Shown here: positions 36,201-46,100 of the stretch, piece by piece | Position numbering within the stretch: the stretch's first letter is position 1 | Layout of the letters: every line of letters begins with the position of its first letter | DNA from: Breviolum minutum Mf 1.05b.01 | Lineage: Eukaryota > Sar > Dinophyceae > Suessiales > Symbiodiniaceae | Length of the DNA: 64,000 nucleotides | Assembly: GCA_000507305.1 (NCBI GenBank) | Contig: DF239916.1 | Coordinates: 1 to 64,000, forward strand | Direction: 5' to 3' | Notes under the pieces: generated by a model | Databases searched by the model: none | The model's input: only the letters and a program-made list of their open reading frames with translations | Told to the model about the DNA's origin: nothing | Program-made: the position numbers and the translations under genes

Positions 36201-38404
36201 AATACAACATTGCATTACGTAGATCAACTTCAAAAAGTTGTATTTTTTAAAAATGCAACTTTTCAAAGTGCATTTTGGGTTGCATTTTTTTTGCATTTTT
36301 TTTGTCATTTTTAATTCAAAAATAGATCAAAAATGCAAAAAAATGCAAAAAAAATGCGAAAAAAATGCAACTGAACTTTTGGGTCTACATTTGCATTTTT
36401 CAAAAAATGCGATTTCAAAATCCATTTGTAATTTTGGCAAATCGCATTTTTCAAAAAATGCGATTTCAAAATCCATTTGTAATTTTGGCAAATCGCATTT
36501 TTCAAAAAATGCGATTTCAATTTTCAGGACTACTTTCGTGAAAACGCATTTTTTGGAAAATGCAAAGTGCAATGACCATCGGAATTTGTATTTTTTCTTG
36601 GCCCGGATTTTGGATGAAGCTCCGGCAAGACCGCAATGCAATCAATCCCTGGGGAAAGTGTGAGGCCTCAAGTTTCCTGGTCCTGGTCCTAGTCCTGGTC
36701 CTAGTCCTAGTCCTAGTCCAAATCTTCCCGTCTTTCTCAGGCTGAAGGCCACGGCCTATCGGCGCCTTACCCTAGCCGTAGCCTACCTCAAGTTAAGGAT
36801 CGACCTACCACATATAGTTTTTTTTTCTGGCTCCACCAGTGGTATCCTACAAAGGCTGGCAAGCTGTGGCCCATGATTTGTGATTGCAAAGCGTTCTCTA
36901 GCACGTTTCTGGTGGCCTTCATGTGGCAGGTGGCAGAGTTGTAGCATTGTAGCCGCTAGCCGCTAGCCGCCTTGTTTCCTTGTTTTTATTTCCCTTTTGA
37001 GACCTCACCATCTCACGCCTTTAGCTCCACCCAAGCCTTGGCAGCCATCTACTTTAACTTTAGGACTTTAATGAGGCTTGGGCCAGGCCTTTGTGATTTA
37101 TATTCCAAATTTGATGTGCTGAATGCAAATTGATTTCCTTCTATGGTCATAGTGCATTGGACGGATCATTAGACCCAAAGGCCCTTTAGTAGGCCATAGA
37201 TGCCATACACTCTATGACTCTATGAATCTGCTTCCTTTTTGGGTGGCACTTTAGCGATGGGATGTAGCAAATCATTGATTCATTCCCAAAGCAGTGAGAA
37301 TGTTGGCGGCAACCGGCAACAACTGCTGCTGTGAAGGTTGGTTTTGATCTTTTTGGTTTCAGCCCTGTGTTGTTAGTCCTGGCTGTTGTGTCAGGTAGGT
37401 TTTGCATATTTTTTGAAATTGCAAATATACATGCGATATTAACACTGCGACTGTAGTTGCCAGTGAACGATGGTAGCTCATCTAAGAATCTGTTGCAGTG
37501 GCAGTGATTTGTTTTGTTTTGATATTTTTCAATTCAATGTCAGTGTATGGTTGTCCAAGATTTGCAGCTTTCTAACATGGAGTATCATTTTGCTTTTGTT
37601 TTTTTCCATATCAGTTTTTACAAAGTTAGGTAGCCAGGTAGGGCAGCTTGGCTTTGCATGTTGTCCTCATTTTCCATTATTTGTTCATTGTTTTATGTCA
37701 TAGATTCCATAGGTAGGTGTCTCATTGTCAGATCTTGAGACTCATGAGACAGGACTTTCAACATGATTCCAGCTTTTTAATCACCATGTTTGCAACGGCC
37801 ACACCCCAAACTCCAGACTTGGCAGGCCCAGATTTCCCGGAACGATGCTGATGAACGGCTGACCAAACGTTGGCACAAGGAGAGTTTGAATGAGCGCAAC
37901 AATTTGAATGTGAGTCCGGGCTACAGCCCATGGACTTCCAGAGCCAGCTTCAAGGGCACAGGCTTGCCTTTGACAGATCGAGTGAAAGACATCATTGACA
38001 TTTATGTCATTCGAATGATGAAAGAACAACAAAAGACAGTTGCCGAATTGGAACATGATTTGGATGATTGTTTCATTGACGTGAGCCAAAGTCATGGCCG
38101 GCACTGTCATTCTCGAGAGGGCATGAACAAATGCCTTTGCACTTCCACCATGCTATACTCATATGGTCAGGACAGACTGGTCCTACCAATCGAAAGTATT
38201 TACATGCAAGGGTATCCTGTCACCCTCCAGGTTCCACGCCATTTCACAGGGGCCCAGCTGAGAGATTTCAGCGGTGAGGGCATGTGCTTGCCTTGCATCG
38301 CTTCGGTAATGTGGGCATTGGTGTATTATGTGCCTTTTGTTGCTGATGATGTGGCCCCTGATTCCGATAGTCAGAGAACTTTGATGCTTGGAGAACCTAG
38401 GTAA
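21268..38404 (+). CDS. DNA (cytosine-5) methyltransferase, six exons
   Basis: Transfers a methyl group from S-adenosylmethionine to carbon 5 of cytosine in DNA; nuclear role inferred. Exons: 21268-21642, 22996-23435, 24211-24315, 34590-34701, 34937-35041, 37817-38404; all junctions keep frame and give 574 residues. Family motifs appear in order: motif I around 112-138 (SGCSGMLAEGW, then SHINASD), motif IV with catalytic Cys202 (GTPCQPFSRQR), motif VI as EQVEGF with Glu246, motif VIII split across exons 3 and 4 (MSRPR then VYIIFIRKD), a target-recognition region in exons 5-6, motif IX (PIESIYMQGYP, about 503-513) and motif X (LRDFSGEGMCLP, 527-538). Introns 1, 3 and 5 start with GC, 2 and 4 with GT. 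The N-terminal 100 residues are acidic with no domain seen. Odd: motif VI has Gln for the usual Asn, and intron 3 (10.3 kb) contains another gene. The stop TAA at 38402 overlaps a possible GT donor, so a further exon cannot be excluded. Confidence 0.85.
21780..22960. repeat. Micro-repeat cluster in methyltransferase intron 1
   Basis: Intron 1 (21643-22995) holds several short motif trains: gattagattagatt near 21780, tcttagagtcttagag near 21895, ctagctagctgctagctgcc near 22160, actacaaagt-type units from about 22430 to 22735, and ctaggtcctaggtcctagg near 22945. None codes for protein. Confidence 0.75.
25053..33177 (+). CDS. Nested two-exon gene: AT-hook, HMG-box-like, possible transposase-like protein
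   Basis: Exon 1 (25053-28691) and exon 2 (31216-33177) join in frame over a GT-AG intron of 2,524 bp and give about 1,866 residues. ATG follows directly after an in-frame stop at 25044, so it is a real start, not a spliced continuation. Visible features: acidic N-terminus; AT-hook RGRPPG at 83-88; a core with RFDETP (Asp309), CDIH (441-444), a RW pair near 602 and IERQH (Glu926); HMG-box-like segment 1004-1060 (FRAYLSMNSKG, WKEMAHNYRQLSQEEK); basic stretches; a long Asp/Glu/Ser-rich region; a Cys/His cluster about 1772-1788 (HCRCHGGNCRRTRTC) followed by GRPIGHLVAWL. The D, C-x2-H, RW, E order recalls hAT-type DDE transposases, but this is a weak resemblance and catalysis is not shown. DNA binding is a reasonable inference. 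The whole gene sits inside methyltransferase intron 3, same strand. It could equally be a dinoflagellate-specific chromatin protein. Confidence 0.75.
29440..30520. repeat. Dispersed repeat modules, copy 1
   Basis: Three modules recur at about 90% identity or better elsewhere in the window: A at about 29450-29530 (catgagtgt/cacgagtgtc, then gtcaaaaccactt), B at 30172-30305 (gactctgattggtttccgca to ggaaggggccca), and C at about 30319-30520 (ccttttcacaggaacggctt to tgccgtttca). The order here is A-B-C. They are probably pieces of short interspersed elements; module edges are approximate. Confidence 0.7.
30535..30612. repeat. CTTAGC/CGTAGC hexamer tract
   Basis: Runs of cttagc and cgtagc hexamers lie in the intron of the nested gene. 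The same hexamer type recurs at 39285-39347 and weakly near 46380. Confidence 0.85.
30640..31008. repeat. GATA/GACA microsatellite tract
   Basis: An interrupted tract of about 370 bp built from gata with gaca and gatt variants. It ends about 200 bp before the acceptor of the second exon of the nested gene. A smaller gata run is at 24845-24882. Confidence 0.9.
33178..34589. other. Rest of methyltransferase intron 3, no gene seen
   Basis: The stretch is AT-rich with a taatg repeat near 33737-33762, an atatggcatatatggcatgtg repeat near 34034, and agctagcaggcagctagcag near 34445. No exon was recognised before 34590. Confidence 0.5.
36008..36110. repeat. Short telomere-type CCCTAAA tract, duplicated
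   Basis: Two stretches at about 36008-36033 and 36085-36110 share cctcaaccctaaaccctaa, that is, two CCCTAAA units plus variants. CCCTAAA/TTTAGGG is the telomere repeat reported for dinoflagellates and plants (established knowledge). The second stretch ends exactly at a single-N join, inside methyltransferase intron 5. Confidence 0.7.
36111..36111. other. Single-N join inside methyltransferase intron 5
   Basis: Exon 5 (34937-35041) and exon 6 (37817-38404) stand on opposite sides, in the right order, orientation and phase. That supports this particular join. Confidence 0.8.
36140..36560. repeat. Hairpin-forming AT-rich repeats
   Basis: Two 38-bp copies at about 36142 and 36180 share tcaaacgcatttttc. 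A unit of about 54 bp then repeats two to three times from 36394 to 36520, each with the near-palindrome gcatttttcaaaaaatgc. Frames on both strands here (up to 141 codons) are repeat by-products. Confidence 0.8.
36676..36722. repeat. TCCTGG/TCCTAG hexamer tract
   Basis: About eight copies of tcctgg or tcctag lie in methyltransferase intron 5. Confidence 0.85.
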
Positions 38405-41400
38405 CTAGTCCCCTGAAGTGATTTCGATCAACAAGCCATGCGGAGAATATGCACCAGTCTGGCTGATGACTGGTGTTGCGGTGGCGAGCGTTGGCTCTTT
38501 AGCCAACCTGCCACATGGTTCCAGGGTGGCGAAGCACATTTCATTGTAAGTAGTGACAACGATCGTTTTCGCAGTGTTGCGGTGAAGTTGTGAACTTTGG
38601 AGGGTTTATGGAATCAGAAGAATATATTTTCTCGAATCTAGAATCTAGAATCTAGAATATTTGTATTGACTAGACTAGACTCGACTAGACTCGACTTGAT
38701 TTGACTAGACTGGGCTGACTAGACTCAGATTCAGACCGGAATCTAGATTCTAGATTCTAGATTCGATTTAGCAGCACTAATCACTACTCACTAGTCACTG
38801 GTCACTATCACTATCTGTATCAGAATCAAGCTAGCCAAGCAACGTCAGAAGCCACCAATCACTAGCAGTCACTAGCACTAGACTCACTAGAGTCACTATC
38901 ACTAGATAGAGTTTGTTTAGTCTGGTCACTTCACTTGTCAATAGTCAGTCACTACTGTCATCACTAGTCACTAGTCACTAGATTAGATTGTGAACACATA
39001 AATGATTGGGCCTGCCAGGCAAAACACACATTCACGAAGACACCATATCTACAACTGCTGTGGCTACCCAACAGGCACGCCTAGATACCAGTATCAGTAT
39101 CAGTGTCCAGACCTGTTTTTGACACAATCTCAGAGCCGGAAATCGGCATCCAATTTCCGTGCCATGGGTCTGGAAAATGGGCGCCAATTTCCAGCCACAT
39201 GATTGGGATCATCCATTTGTTGCAATAACAATGTCATGTTTTATGTTGATTCTTTGACCTTTCTGCCTTAGCTACATGTTTTTAGTCTTAGTCTTAGTCT
39301 TAGCCGTAGCCGTAGCCGCCTTAGCCTTAGCCTTAGTCTTATTCTTACTACTCATTGTTCATTCTCGTATATGTTGGGCTTGGCCTGCAAGACAGCCACA
39401 GAAGGCAGCATAGAACCGAATAATAATCAATAATCCCACTCCAATTTTCAAGTTCGATTCTACATGTTTTTTTGCAGAATCCAGCATTGCTGTGTGCTTT
39501 GCCTTTTGCCCGAATTTTGAATTCTGATCCTGATTAGGATTGATTAGATTCGCGTGTGAGCTGCGCTGCATCAATCACTAGGCAGCAAGCTGTTTGCTGT
39601 GGTGTCCATGCATTTCGGGACCAGAAAGTGGGGCCTTTTGAACCGTTGGCTTGCAACACTTGGTGGCGCGGCGCTGTGGCAGACAGTGGTTGCAATGGAT
39701 CAATGTACTGGATCGGATGCACACATAGAAAGATTCAACATATATAATATAGATGCACCAATGAGTTTTTATTTTATGACTATGATTTCAACAACAGTTT
39801 GAGAATTTGAACAAGTACTCAGTACTCGGTTAGCAAGTCCTTTGATTCTTGCATTACAAGCATTTAGTATCTTAGCAGCTATAGCAAAGTAAAACTGAAG
39901 GTAGATGTAAAGTAGATGTAGACAGCTTCAGCATATAGGAAGATGGCACCGTAGATAGACAAAAACATAGATTCACAATACATGCCTACATAGACAAAGA
40001 AGGGTAAGCCGGGTAAGCAAAAAGAGATTGATAGATCAGATAGATCAGATCATGGTTTGGATAAAAAAGGGGGGTATGATCCGGTCCTATCCTGTAGACT
40101 CCAGACTCTATAGACTATAGACTATAGACTTGACTCTACACTCTAAGCAGTGGATGCGGGTGTGAATCAATTTGTTCCATCATGGTGCCATTGCCTGGCC
40201 ACACTGTTGTGTCGCAAAAGATCAGCTATATCATCGCTTGTGACGCGTTTGCCGGCAAAGTAAAAAGCATTGGGGTTTTCTGGATCCCCCTGGGGGGCCT
40301 ACAAAGGGTCCAGTGTCCTCCTGATGGTTGGAAAACATGGATCTTTTTAGACAATGAGTCACCAAATCATTGAATCATTGAAGATATAACTTGGTTGCAT
40401 GGCCTTGTTCACATATCCACTCAGGATGCATTGGCATTGTCATTTGCATCATTTTTTTTTTCAAGCAGCAAATTACAAGAGCCAATAGGAGTGAGTACTA
40501 GCAGCAGCAGCAGCTAGTAGCAGATAATCCTATCATCTAATCAGCAGCAACCAAGATCATTACCATTTCACTGCACTTTAGCTGCGCTAGAACGGGCAGG
40601 TATAGCAACCGGAGAGAACTGTACGAGTCTTCTATCTAGAATCTATTAAAAACTTGATGGATGTTGTTTGCAGAAACCCAGGCAGAAGAGGACACCACGG
40701 CACCGACCAATGCGACTCCGAGTTTTGAGCATGGACACCAACGTTCTTTCCACCACTGCGGCAGTTGATAGTAGACTGTCCTTGTGCCTGCGAGGTCATG
40801 CGCACATCTCCTGCTAGGTGAGTTTGTGTTACCGTTACCGATACCATCTTAGATTTAGCTACCATTTTATTTTGGGAGCAGAATCCAAAAGGAGTCGCTG
40901 ATCATGACACCTATTTAGATTCCACATTCTAGATGTTTCCAATGGTGTGGATGGGACGATTTGGCCGCTATAAATATTCTATTATATTTGATATCGTATA
41001 TATATGTATTTATTGTATTTTTTTCTTTATATGAACAGCTGATATGATGTTACGGCAGACATGTAGTAGTACAGGACCAACTTGATGGTTGCTGGTCGGC
41101 CAACGATTTCAGACATCCTCTTTACTTCTTTCTTTTAGACTCTAGACAATAAGCCAATAGGGTCAGTTGATTTCGGCTTTATCACTCCAGCCAAAACCAC
41201 CGGACCTAGACTTAAACAGTAGATTCAGTAGATTACATACGCAAACTGAAAATGGCATCACGTTTAGAATCCATTTCTTGGCAGGGTTACTGTGAAAGGA
41301 GTTCATACCAATAAGTTGGGCCAATGTGGTAGTAATGTGTTGCTTGAACAGCATCAACGAAAACAATACCAATACCTGGTGGATGATTCGTGTGAAAGAA

Positions 41401-43196
41401 ATCAACCCACACTTCAAGGATTCGTGGCTTACTTCCCCAAACTTTAATTTACAGCTCAGTTGGTTCATTTGATTCATTTGGCACAGTTTCTCATTTCAGG
41501 CCACCACATGATACAGATACAGCTTTGTATGCAGTGTGCCGTGTAGGGGTTGTGCATTCTCGCTTTCGTTCGGCTGGCCAGCACGTCGCTGACGTTTGCA
41601 GGTGGAAGCAAACCCGAGCGGCCCGAGCGCAAATCATGGAATCCAAAATTCCTTTAGTCACTTTAGTCTATGGTGTATACTCCTGGCCGATGCATCCGAA
41701 ATTGTCGCAGACGCAACTGCAGATCCAGATTGTTCGCAAGACTCAGCATAGCGGCTGTGAAAGTGAATGCAACTTGAACAAACTGAATTAGGGGCACCTC
41801 TACAACTGTGCAAACCTCTTGCGAGTCTGAGTCTGTCTGACTCTAGAGTCTAGTCTAGTCTAGTTGCAAAATCAACAAATTCAAAGATCAAAAAAAATAG
41901 ATGATGATTCGATTTGTTGAAAGTTGTCAATGTGAACACCGTATGCATGTGATGTTTTGTTTCTTTGCCTCGTGTTGATCCGACGGGAATTGGATCAGCG
42001 TGGCTTTGTGCTGGATCAATTTTGATGCAGTTCGTCATGCGGGCTGGCGGTTGGAGTTCAACAGGCACCATGCGAGGAAAACACAGCCAGATGTCCGATT
42101 TTGCTGAGGCCTCTCTTCAACTGCATTTCATCAAGTTCATCAATCACATACGATATCCGATATCCGTTTATCAGATTATCATTTTTCTCTTTGCCACCAC
42201 CCTCACGTTCTGCCAAACAGGACATGTGCCGATGAACCAGCACCAACCGAATGGTGTATTCCACGATTTCCATGTATTCGGTTATACGGTTATACGGTCA
42301 ATGTTACTATGAACTGGATGTAAATATATCATATGTCATATGGCATAGGCATATGTCATATGGATTTACTTGATGCAATGATTTTCACCAGAGTCACCAG
42401 AGTTTGCAAAACCAATGTGAAGTCGGTTAGCAGCAGCTTTTAGCAGCAACTCATAGCATGATGTGTTCTTGGTGCTTGGTGATTTGCACTTTGTGATGCA
42501 ATATTATATGATCAGTTGCATATGCCATGCATACACCGTACGGCAGTCAACGGCATATGGCAATGAAATTCAGTTTTTTCTAGGGCAAGTTTCAATCGAG
42601 CATGTCCTTGCCGCCCATGTGCAAAAGACCCCAATTTCTCTGGCTCTTTGCTCAAGATTTTGCATCTCAACTGACGTGGTGTTGACCTGTGGTTTCATCA
42701 GCGTGGCTGGTGAGCTGTGCGCCTCTCCATGTTTTCCAAGGCACTTGATGTTTTTTTGGTGGTTATATTGAAGGTTAGTAACGGTTAGTAAGGTTAGTTA
42801 GTATATATTACTTATTACTTCAGTATGTGATGAACTATGAGAGGGACTTTCATTCAAAGTGAATGTTTAACTTTATGAACTCATATCCCGATCGTTGCAA
42901 AAGATTTTTCATCGTTTTCGTTTCTTCTTCTAATGTAGTGAGTNAAACCACATGCGGCCAACAAGACTACGCCTACGCCGTTACGCCAGATAATCAAACT
43001 ACATGATGACACATTGTATATTGAGTATATTGAATAGTGTATGTACCTTCGGTTGTTTCTTATGAAAAATGAATGTTGACTCTGCACTTTGCAAATCCAT
43101 TTTGACTGGGAATGTGTTAGTGAGTGCAGGATTCCTGCATACATTATGCAATGGATGGATCTTTTGTAAGTAAAAAAGTATAATACAGGCGTTGCT
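38405..43196. other. Intergenic region rich in CTAG-type repeats
   Basis: Dense trains of attctagattctaga, gactagactcgactagac and cactagtcactagtcac occupy 38630-38985; hexamers lie at 39285-39347; further CTAG motifs near 40090 and 41840. Weak protein-like patches occur near 41990-42090 and 42600-42720, but I could not pair their splice sites. They could belong to the upstream part of the gene that begins near 43.2 kb. A single-N join lies at 42944. Confidence 0.5.
42944..42944. other. Single-N scaffold join
   Basis: No repeat or overlap is obvious on either side. It lies about 250 bp upstream of the proposed first exon of the next gene. Confidence 0.8.
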
Positions 43197-46100
43197 ATGG
43201 TTGAAGTATCGAGCATAGATCTTGGGCCATTGGGCTTTGCGGCTTTGGTGTCCAAATTCGTTGTTGATAGGCAGTGGGAGGCGGCGGTGACGATGGACAA
43301 CCCAGCGCTGCATCCGCACCTAGCACTGCCAGCGTCAAGATTTGCTTTCCATGCAAAAAGAAGATGTCGCAGGACAGTATAGAGTCTATAGTCTATAGGG
43401 ATGGGAGGATGGATGCCTGGCATAGATTATAGATTCTATTTAAAGATTCTAGGCTCTAGATTCTAAATTTCCAGATCAGAGGTGGTGCTGATGTTGAAAG
43501 GTGGCAATTGCAGATTTTACCAGACCATGATAAACTCAGACCAAGGAGTTTCACTTGAAAAACATTGTCAAAGTCAAAATGTCATAGAGCCATGGAACAA
43601 TTGCCATACAAGTCTTTTCATTGAAAAAACAAAGCCAACCTTATCAAGTACACTTAAAACTTAGACTCTAGACTCTAGACTTCACCAATCGATACAATTA
43701 TAAGATTTGAGGAATCGAATCAACAGAAAAGAAGTGGTTAGCGCCGCTAATGTAATGACTTGATTAGGTTCATTGGTCATTAGACTGACTGTGGTCTCTG
43801 ATAAATTTCCATTTGGCAAATTGCACACTGCAGGAGGTGAAGTTTGCGTACCCAGACGGATGCGTGACCTGCGTCAATTTGGCGTACGACACATATCCCT
43901 TTCTGAACTGGACTCAATTTTGTGCTGCTTTCGCACAAAGCAGGGAGGTCCGAGATGGTTTCGATCTTGCTGGTCAAATCAAGAATGGTTTGGCACCTCA
44001 ACCTTTCAAAGTCCGTGGAAGTGTGCAGAGCACCAACAGCCTTTGTGTTGAACTCAGCAAGCCGTATGTGGCCTTGACCGATGATGATATCATTCAGAAT
44101 TTCAAGGTTGCCGCCGATACTTTGGATCCTGATCTTCGGTTCATCACTTGTGCCAATGAGGATGGTGAAACCACAAAATTCTATTTGTTTGAGGATTCAG
44201 ACTTCCGGCGAGTGACCTTCAAAGCACGACGGATGTTGGACCACTATGAGCACCTTCTTGATGCTACCAACATGCTTCGGAAGGAGCAGCCGCATGAAAG
44301 ATTTCAAGTTCTTGCCAAGGAGGAGGTGGCCGCAAGACTGGGCAAGCGACCTGGCTCCAACAAGCCTTGCTCTCGCATCCTCAGCATTGCAGATGCAAGG
44401 CAGAAGGCTGCGCAAATCATTCATAGCAGGGAAAGTGCTGAAAAGCAAGGTTTTGTTCCAAGTGAAGCCCCAACTGACGCTGTTGATGGGTTGCAGTTTG
44501 AAGGGATTGAATCCATCAAACCCAGTGCCAGCTTTGCCCCAGATGCAATACAGAATTCAAAAGCCAAGGCCAAAGCCAAGGCTAAGGCCAGGGGTGGAGT
44601 CAAGAAAGAGCCTGGCACTGGCAAGGGTAGAAGAGGCCGTGGCAAAGGGGGTGGAGATCCTCGATCTAGATCACCTCCACCAGTGAGTGTTGCACCTGCC
44701 CAAAGCGACGGTGCTTCAAGTGCACCTGGACATGATACAGCGCCAGATGACCTTGCCAAGGCAATCAAGGCCAAGATCGGTGGAGACACGAAGTCTGTTC
44801 AGAACCTGAATGTGGAGCGCGTGCTGCAAGGTGAACAGCTTGGAAGAACTCTCAATGGCGCAACTCGAATTTTCAGAGCTGGGGCTTGTTGTATGGCCAT
44901 TGCGGCAATTATTATAATAATTATTATAATTATAATATAATAGTTACATAGTTTAGCTTAATAATAGTGAATAGTGAATAGTTAGTGACTGGTGTTGGTT
45001 GGTTTCATGGGGTGACCGTTTCAACCTGAAGAGAGTCCAATGTGGGTCCAACTCAAAGTCTTGTTTCACGGTGTGTGCAGTAGTCACTAGTCACTAGTCA
45101 CTAAGGACTAGTGACTAGAATCGAACTAGACTAGTCACTAGTCAGTACTCAGTACTCAGTAGTCTTTTTCAGGTATGCCAGGTATGCCTGAATTGTGCAT
45201 TGTGCTGCTTCCGATTTGTTTAATAAGGCACAGAAGATCGCCAAACACTTGGAGGAAATCCAGGCGATGGAAGCTTTGCTCTTGCAAAAGCGCATTCAAT
45301 TGGTGCAGCATGCTCAGAACATCTATGAGCGATTGGAGGGCATGTCCCGAGATGAACTTCACAAAACTCTCCAACCACTGGCAGAAGCTAACATTGATTG
45401 GCCTGCTTGCATCATGGCGCGTCTCGTCAAGCGTCGGTGCCAAGAAGGGATGGACTCTTCAGACCTTGATGCCAACTTTTTGGATGCATGGCAGCCTTGG
45501 CCTACAGGTGAGGTGGATGAGTTCTGCCCCCTTCGACCTCGTTTTGATTCAGCCTTGGCCGCCATCTTGGACAAGTACAACCAAGCTGAGTCTGATGACG
45601 AGGACCAGGATGCCGCAGAGGGAGCATTGAAACAATCAAGAGAACTTGACCTCAAGGCTGGATTATGTTGCCATCGTTTTTGTTGTGACTTTGATCTAGG
45701 ACCTAGGACCTAGGACGTAGACTCTCTAGACTCTAGACTCAGACTGTAGACTGCAGCCGCAGTTTTTTTTTAAACCTGGACCAAGGGGCTGGGAACTTGG
45801 ACTCTACACTGGGACCTTCTGCTTTTATTGGAGAGTTTCGGCACTGTCATCGATGTTATACGGTTCGGTTTTTTAAGTTACACTAACTAATAATATTACG
45901 TAGACGTATACTTTACCAGTACCGTACTCCATTTGGATGATTGGCCCAGCTCAATTCAATTTATGAATGCTACAAAGATGTGACTACGACTTTGACTTTG
46001 TTTCGCCCTTTCCGCGGTCAGGTGCTGGGCACCTGCTTGCATGAAAGCTGCTTGAACGATTGTTTTCTCCATCTCATTTCAGTTGCTCCCAAGATGAATG

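Noticed and set aside
36238-36663. 141-codon plus-strand and 104-codon minus-strand frames
   Set aside because: Both repeat the same peptide block because the DNA is a tandem repeat; no splice context.
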